Of a stretch of 64,000 nt of DNA, positions 61,315-64,000 are shown piece after piece. Made by a program: the position numbers and the translations under genes. The stretch comes from Sphingomonadales bacterium. GTDB taxonomy: Bacteria; Pseudomonadota; Alphaproteobacteria; Sphingomonadales; Sphingomonadaceae. Location of the stretch: contig JAGWPW010000045.1 in assembly GCA_028870315.1 (NCBI GenBank), positions 1 to 64,000 on the forward strand. The letters run 5' to 3'. A model generated the notes under the pieces. It was not told the origin of the DNA and did no database searches. It was given only the letters and a program-made list of their open reading frames with translations. Within the stretch, counting starts at the first letter, position 1. Every line of letters begins with the position of its first letter.

Positions 61315-61515
61315 ATGGATCGGGCAAGGCTCGTCACCATGGCGAACCAGATCGCCGCCAATTTCGCGATCGCCGGCGGTGAGGCGGCAGCGCGCGCGAC
61401 CGCCGAACACATCCGCCAGTTCTGGAACTCGCGGATGATCGCGGCGATGGGCGATACCTCGGGGCTCGATCCGATCGCCGCGGCGGCCTTCGCGCAGTTG
61501 CGCATCGACGGCTGA
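61315..61515 (+). CDS. fdsD: Formate dehydrogenase delta subunit
   Basis: RLVTMANQIAANFAIAGGEAAARATAEHIRQFWNSRMIA; starts directly after the fdsA stop codon. Confidence 0.9.
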   Translation: MDRARLVTMANQIAANFAIAGGEAAARATAEHIRQFWNSRMIAAMGDTSGLDPIAAAAFAQLRIDG

Positions 61516-61741
61516 AACGGAGCGGCATTTATACCCGTCGTTCAATACGGTGACACGTCCCCCATGCGCGTTGCGGTGGAAAGGATGTTCGAGCGCACTT
61601 CGACGAGCTTTTTTTCGGGCTGCGATGCTGTCCCGTAGCGCGAAGCCGAGTCGTTTCGTCCGGTGCCGTCGTGCACGCCGACTGCGCCGGCACGCGCTTG
61701 CTGGTGCGATGCGCTAAACCTCGCCCGAAACCCGGCCCGGC

Positions 61742-62659
61742 TCAGACCATCGGACGGTCGGCATGCCCCTCGCCCTCGCCCTCGTCCTGCAGGAAGGCGG
61801 TCACATCGGCGATGAACCGCGCGAACTGGTCGTGGTGCAGCCAGTGCCCGGCTTTTTCATATTCGATCACCCGCGCCTTGCGGAAATGCGCGGCGCGGCC
61901 GTCCTTTTCCGGGTTCACCGCCCAGCTGTCGGCGCCATAGAGCAGCAGCATCGGGCAGGTGATCGCTTGCCACAGCTTCTCGATCTCGCCCTCGGGAAAA
62001 TCGGCCACCCCCCATACGTTGAGATAATTGTCGAACTTCCAGCTATAGGTGCCATCCTCGTTGCGACTGACCGCATGCATCGTCAGCGCGCGCGCGCGCG
62101 CGTCGGACAGATAGCTGTTCTCCGCCTTCATCCGCGCATAGGCGGCCTCGATCGTCGGATAGCGGCGCGGCAGCCGGCCGGCGGCGGCGCGCTTGCCGGC
62201 GATCCATTCGCGCAGCCGCTCGGCGAAGGGGGTCGCCGCCTGCTTCGCGGCGATTTCGGGCGACATGCCCAGACCCTCGATATTGACCAGCCGTGCCACC
62301 TTTTCGGGATACAGCCCGGTGAAGCGCGTCGCGATATTGCCACCCAGCGAATGCGCGACGATCGACACCTCGTCATAGCCCAGCGTCTCGACGAGCTGGG
62401 CGAAATCATAGAGAAAAGCGAACATCGAATAATCGCCGTCGGGCGACCAGGCGCTGTCGCCATGGCCGCGCAGATCGGGCGCGATGACATGCCAGTCGCG
62501 CCGCAATTCCTCGGCCACCCAGTCCCAGCTGCGGCAATGGTCGCGCCCGCCATGCTGGAGGATGAGCGGCGGCGCCTCGGGATTGCCCCAATCGACGTAA
62601 TGCAGCCTCAGGCGCTGCGACATGAAGCTGTGCGAGGTCGGGCCGAATGCGATGCTCAT
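61742..62659 (-). CDS. Alpha/beta hydrolase
   Basis: LILQHGGRDHCRSW, VSIVAHSLGGNIATRF nucleophile elbow, KAGHWLHHDQ. Confidence 0.93.
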   Translation of the reverse strand: MSIAFGPTSHSFMSQRLRLHYVDWGNPEAPPLILQHGGRDHCRSWDWVAEELRRDWHVIAPDLRGHGDSAWSPDGDYSMFAFLYDFAQLVETLGYDEVSIVAHSLGGNIATRFTGLYPEKVARLVNIEGLGMSPEIAAKQAATPFAERLREWIAGKRAAAGRLPRRYPTIEAAYARMKAENSYLSDARARALTMHAVSRNEDGTYSWKFDNYLNVWGVADFPEGEIEKLWQAITCPMLLLYGADSWAVNPEKDGRAAHFRKARVIEYEKAGHWLHHDQFARFIADVTAFLQDEGEGEGHADRPMV

Positions 62660-62754
62660 GCGCCGCAGATGCGGACCGCCCGGGCGAAGGTCAAGGGCAG
62701 GGTCTGGCCATTGCCGTCGCTCGCCCCTATCTGGCCGGCGATGGAGGGATTCGC

Positions 62755-63723
62755 ATGACGACGCACACCACCCGCATGTTGATTATCGGTTCGGGGCCGG
62801 CGGGGCTGTCCGCCGCGATCTATGGCGCGCGCGCCGGGCTGCAACCGATCGTGGTGCAGGGCCTCCAGCCCGGCGGCCAGCTCACCATCACCACCGATGT
62901 CGAGAATTACCCGGGCTTTCGCGACGTCATCCAGGGCCCGTGGCTGATGCAGGAAATGCAGGCGCAGGCCGAACATGTCGGGACTCGCATGCTGTGGGAC
63001 ATGATCACCAGCGTCGATCTGTCCGCCGCGCCGTTCCGCGCCACGGGCGATTCGGGCGATGTCTATGAAGGCGAAACCCTCGTCATCGCCACCGGCGCGC
63101 AGGCGAAATGGCTGGGCATCGCCGGCGAGCAGGAGCTTTCGGGCAAGGGTGTGTCGGCCTGCGCCACCTGCGACGGCTTTTTCTATCGCGGCAGGAAGGT
63201 GGTCGTCATCGGCGGCGGCAACACCGCGGTCGAGGAAGCGCTCTACCTCACCAACCACTCGCCTGACGTCACCCTGATCCACCGCCGCGCCAGCTTGCGC
63301 GCCGAACGGATTCTCCAGGACCGGCTGCACGCCCACCCCGGCATCAAGGTGCTGTGGAACAAGGCGCCCGAAGCCTTCCTCGGCGAGGATGGCAAGGGCC
63401 TCACCGGGCTCGCCCTGGTCGATACCGTCACCGGCGAACGCAGCATCGAGCCCGCCGACGGCGCCTTCGTGGCGATCGGCCACGCGCCGGCAACCGAATT
63501 GTTCAAGGACCAGCTCGCGCTCGATCCCGCAGGCTATCTGATCGTCGAGCCGGGCACCCCCAAAACCGCGATCCCCGGCGTCTTCGCCTGCGGTGACGTC
63601 ATGGACCATGTCTATCGCCAGGCGGTCACCGCCGCCGGCACCGGCTGCATGGCTGCGCTCGATGCAGAACGTTTCCTCGCCTCGCGCGAATTTGCTGGCA
63701 AACAGGTCCTGGTCGGGGCTTGA
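62755..63723 (+). CDS. trxB: Thioredoxin-disulfide reductase
   Basis: LIIGSGPAGLSAAIYGARAGL, GVSACATCDGFFYRGRKVVVIGGGNTAVEEALYL, FACGDVMDHVYRQAVTAAGTGCMAALDAERFL. Confidence 0.96.
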   Translation: MTTHTTRMLIIGSGPAGLSAAIYGARAGLQPIVVQGLQPGGQLTITTDVENYPGFRDVIQGPWLMQEMQAQAEHVGTRMLWDMITSVDLSAAPFRATGDSGDVYEGETLVIATGAQAKWLGIAGEQELSGKGVSACATCDGFFYRGRKVVVIGGGNTAVEEALYLTNHSPDVTLIHRRASLRAERILQDRLHAHPGIKVLWNKAPEAFLGEDGKGLTGLALVDTVTGERSIEPADGAFVAIGHAPATELFKDQLALDPAGYLIVEPGTPKTAIPGVFACGDVMDHVYRQAVTAAGTGCMAALDAERFLASREFAGKQVLVGA

Positions 63724-63817
63724 GGGTTCCGGGACGCGGTTTCCGGTTGCTCCCGGCAATGCGCGAGGGCCGGACCGGCTCAGCGTCGGCTGAATGCGCG
63801 CACCCGGCGACCCCGGC

Positions 63818-64000
63818 CTATACCGTCCCGATCTGATCCGCGTCGAACGCGGTGGAAAGCGCGCGTTGCACCGCTGAAACACGCGGATGACGCAGCGCCG
63901 CCGGCGCCCAGGACAGATAATAGCCCTGTCTCGGGTTCCCGATCGGCGCGCGAATCTCGGCCAGTTCGCCGCGCCTGATCTGCTCATCGCACAGATAGCC
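63818..64000 (-). CDS. C-terminal fragment of a LysR-family regulator (5' end outside window)
   Basis: Minus strand GYLCDEQIRRGELAEIRAPIGNPRQGYYLSWAPAALRHPRVSAVQRALSTAFDADQIGTV*, resembles LysR substrate-binding domain C-terminus. Confidence 0.6.
   Translation of the reverse strand, partial: GYLCDEQIRRGELAEIRAPIGNPRQGYYLSWAPAALRHPRVSAVQRALSTAFDADQIGTV

Noticed and set aside
61671-61940. 90-aa plus-strand ORF between fdsD and the hydrolase
   Set aside because: No RBS, no domain, runs antisense into the hydrolase gene.
62086-62102. 17-bp alternating GC tract (possible Z-DNA or phase-variable repeat)
   Set aside because: Lies in the coding region of the alpha/beta hydrolase as Ala/Arg codons; expected in this base composition, no evidence of variability.

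Overview
GC-rich chromosomal window, alphaproteobacterial in character and probably from a sphingomonad (inferred from gene content and order; no taxonomy search was possible). 0.5-13.3 kb is housekeeping: atpF fragment, phoH, miaB, plsC, fur, mucR-like, rimI, tsaB, nifU-like, M16 peptidase, class II DAHP synthase. 13.3-34.0 kb holds small-molecule catabolism genes mixed with sulfate-handling genes: SulP permease, sulfotransferase-like protein, alkylsulfatase-like MBL hydrolase, cysD, cysNC and cysQ, plus two acyl-CoA ligases. hisZ and purA follow. 38-47.5 kb is an accessory catabolic cluster: thiolase-like/DUF35 pair, two DUF1214-like paralogs, MDR dehydrogenase, second sulfotransferase, VOC protein, TetR regulator with a perfect palindromic operator, orphan leaderless-type ABC binding protein, enoyl-CoA hydratase. 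The most notable system is at 47.5-61.5 kb. It is an apparently complete coenzyme F420 biosynthesis island (cofC, npdG-like F420:NADPH oxidoreductase, cofE, cofD, fused fbiC) on two divergent transcription units. One unit also carries catabolic genes (SDR, MFS, isomerase-like, SnoaL-like). The other runs into a formate dehydrogenase operon (fdsG-fdsB-fdsA-fdsD). No recognisable F420-dependent oxidoreductase is present in the window, so the physiological user of the cofactor is open. No rRNA, tRNA, CRISPR or transposase was recognised. Functional calls are by eye from motifs and family resemblance, without database searches.
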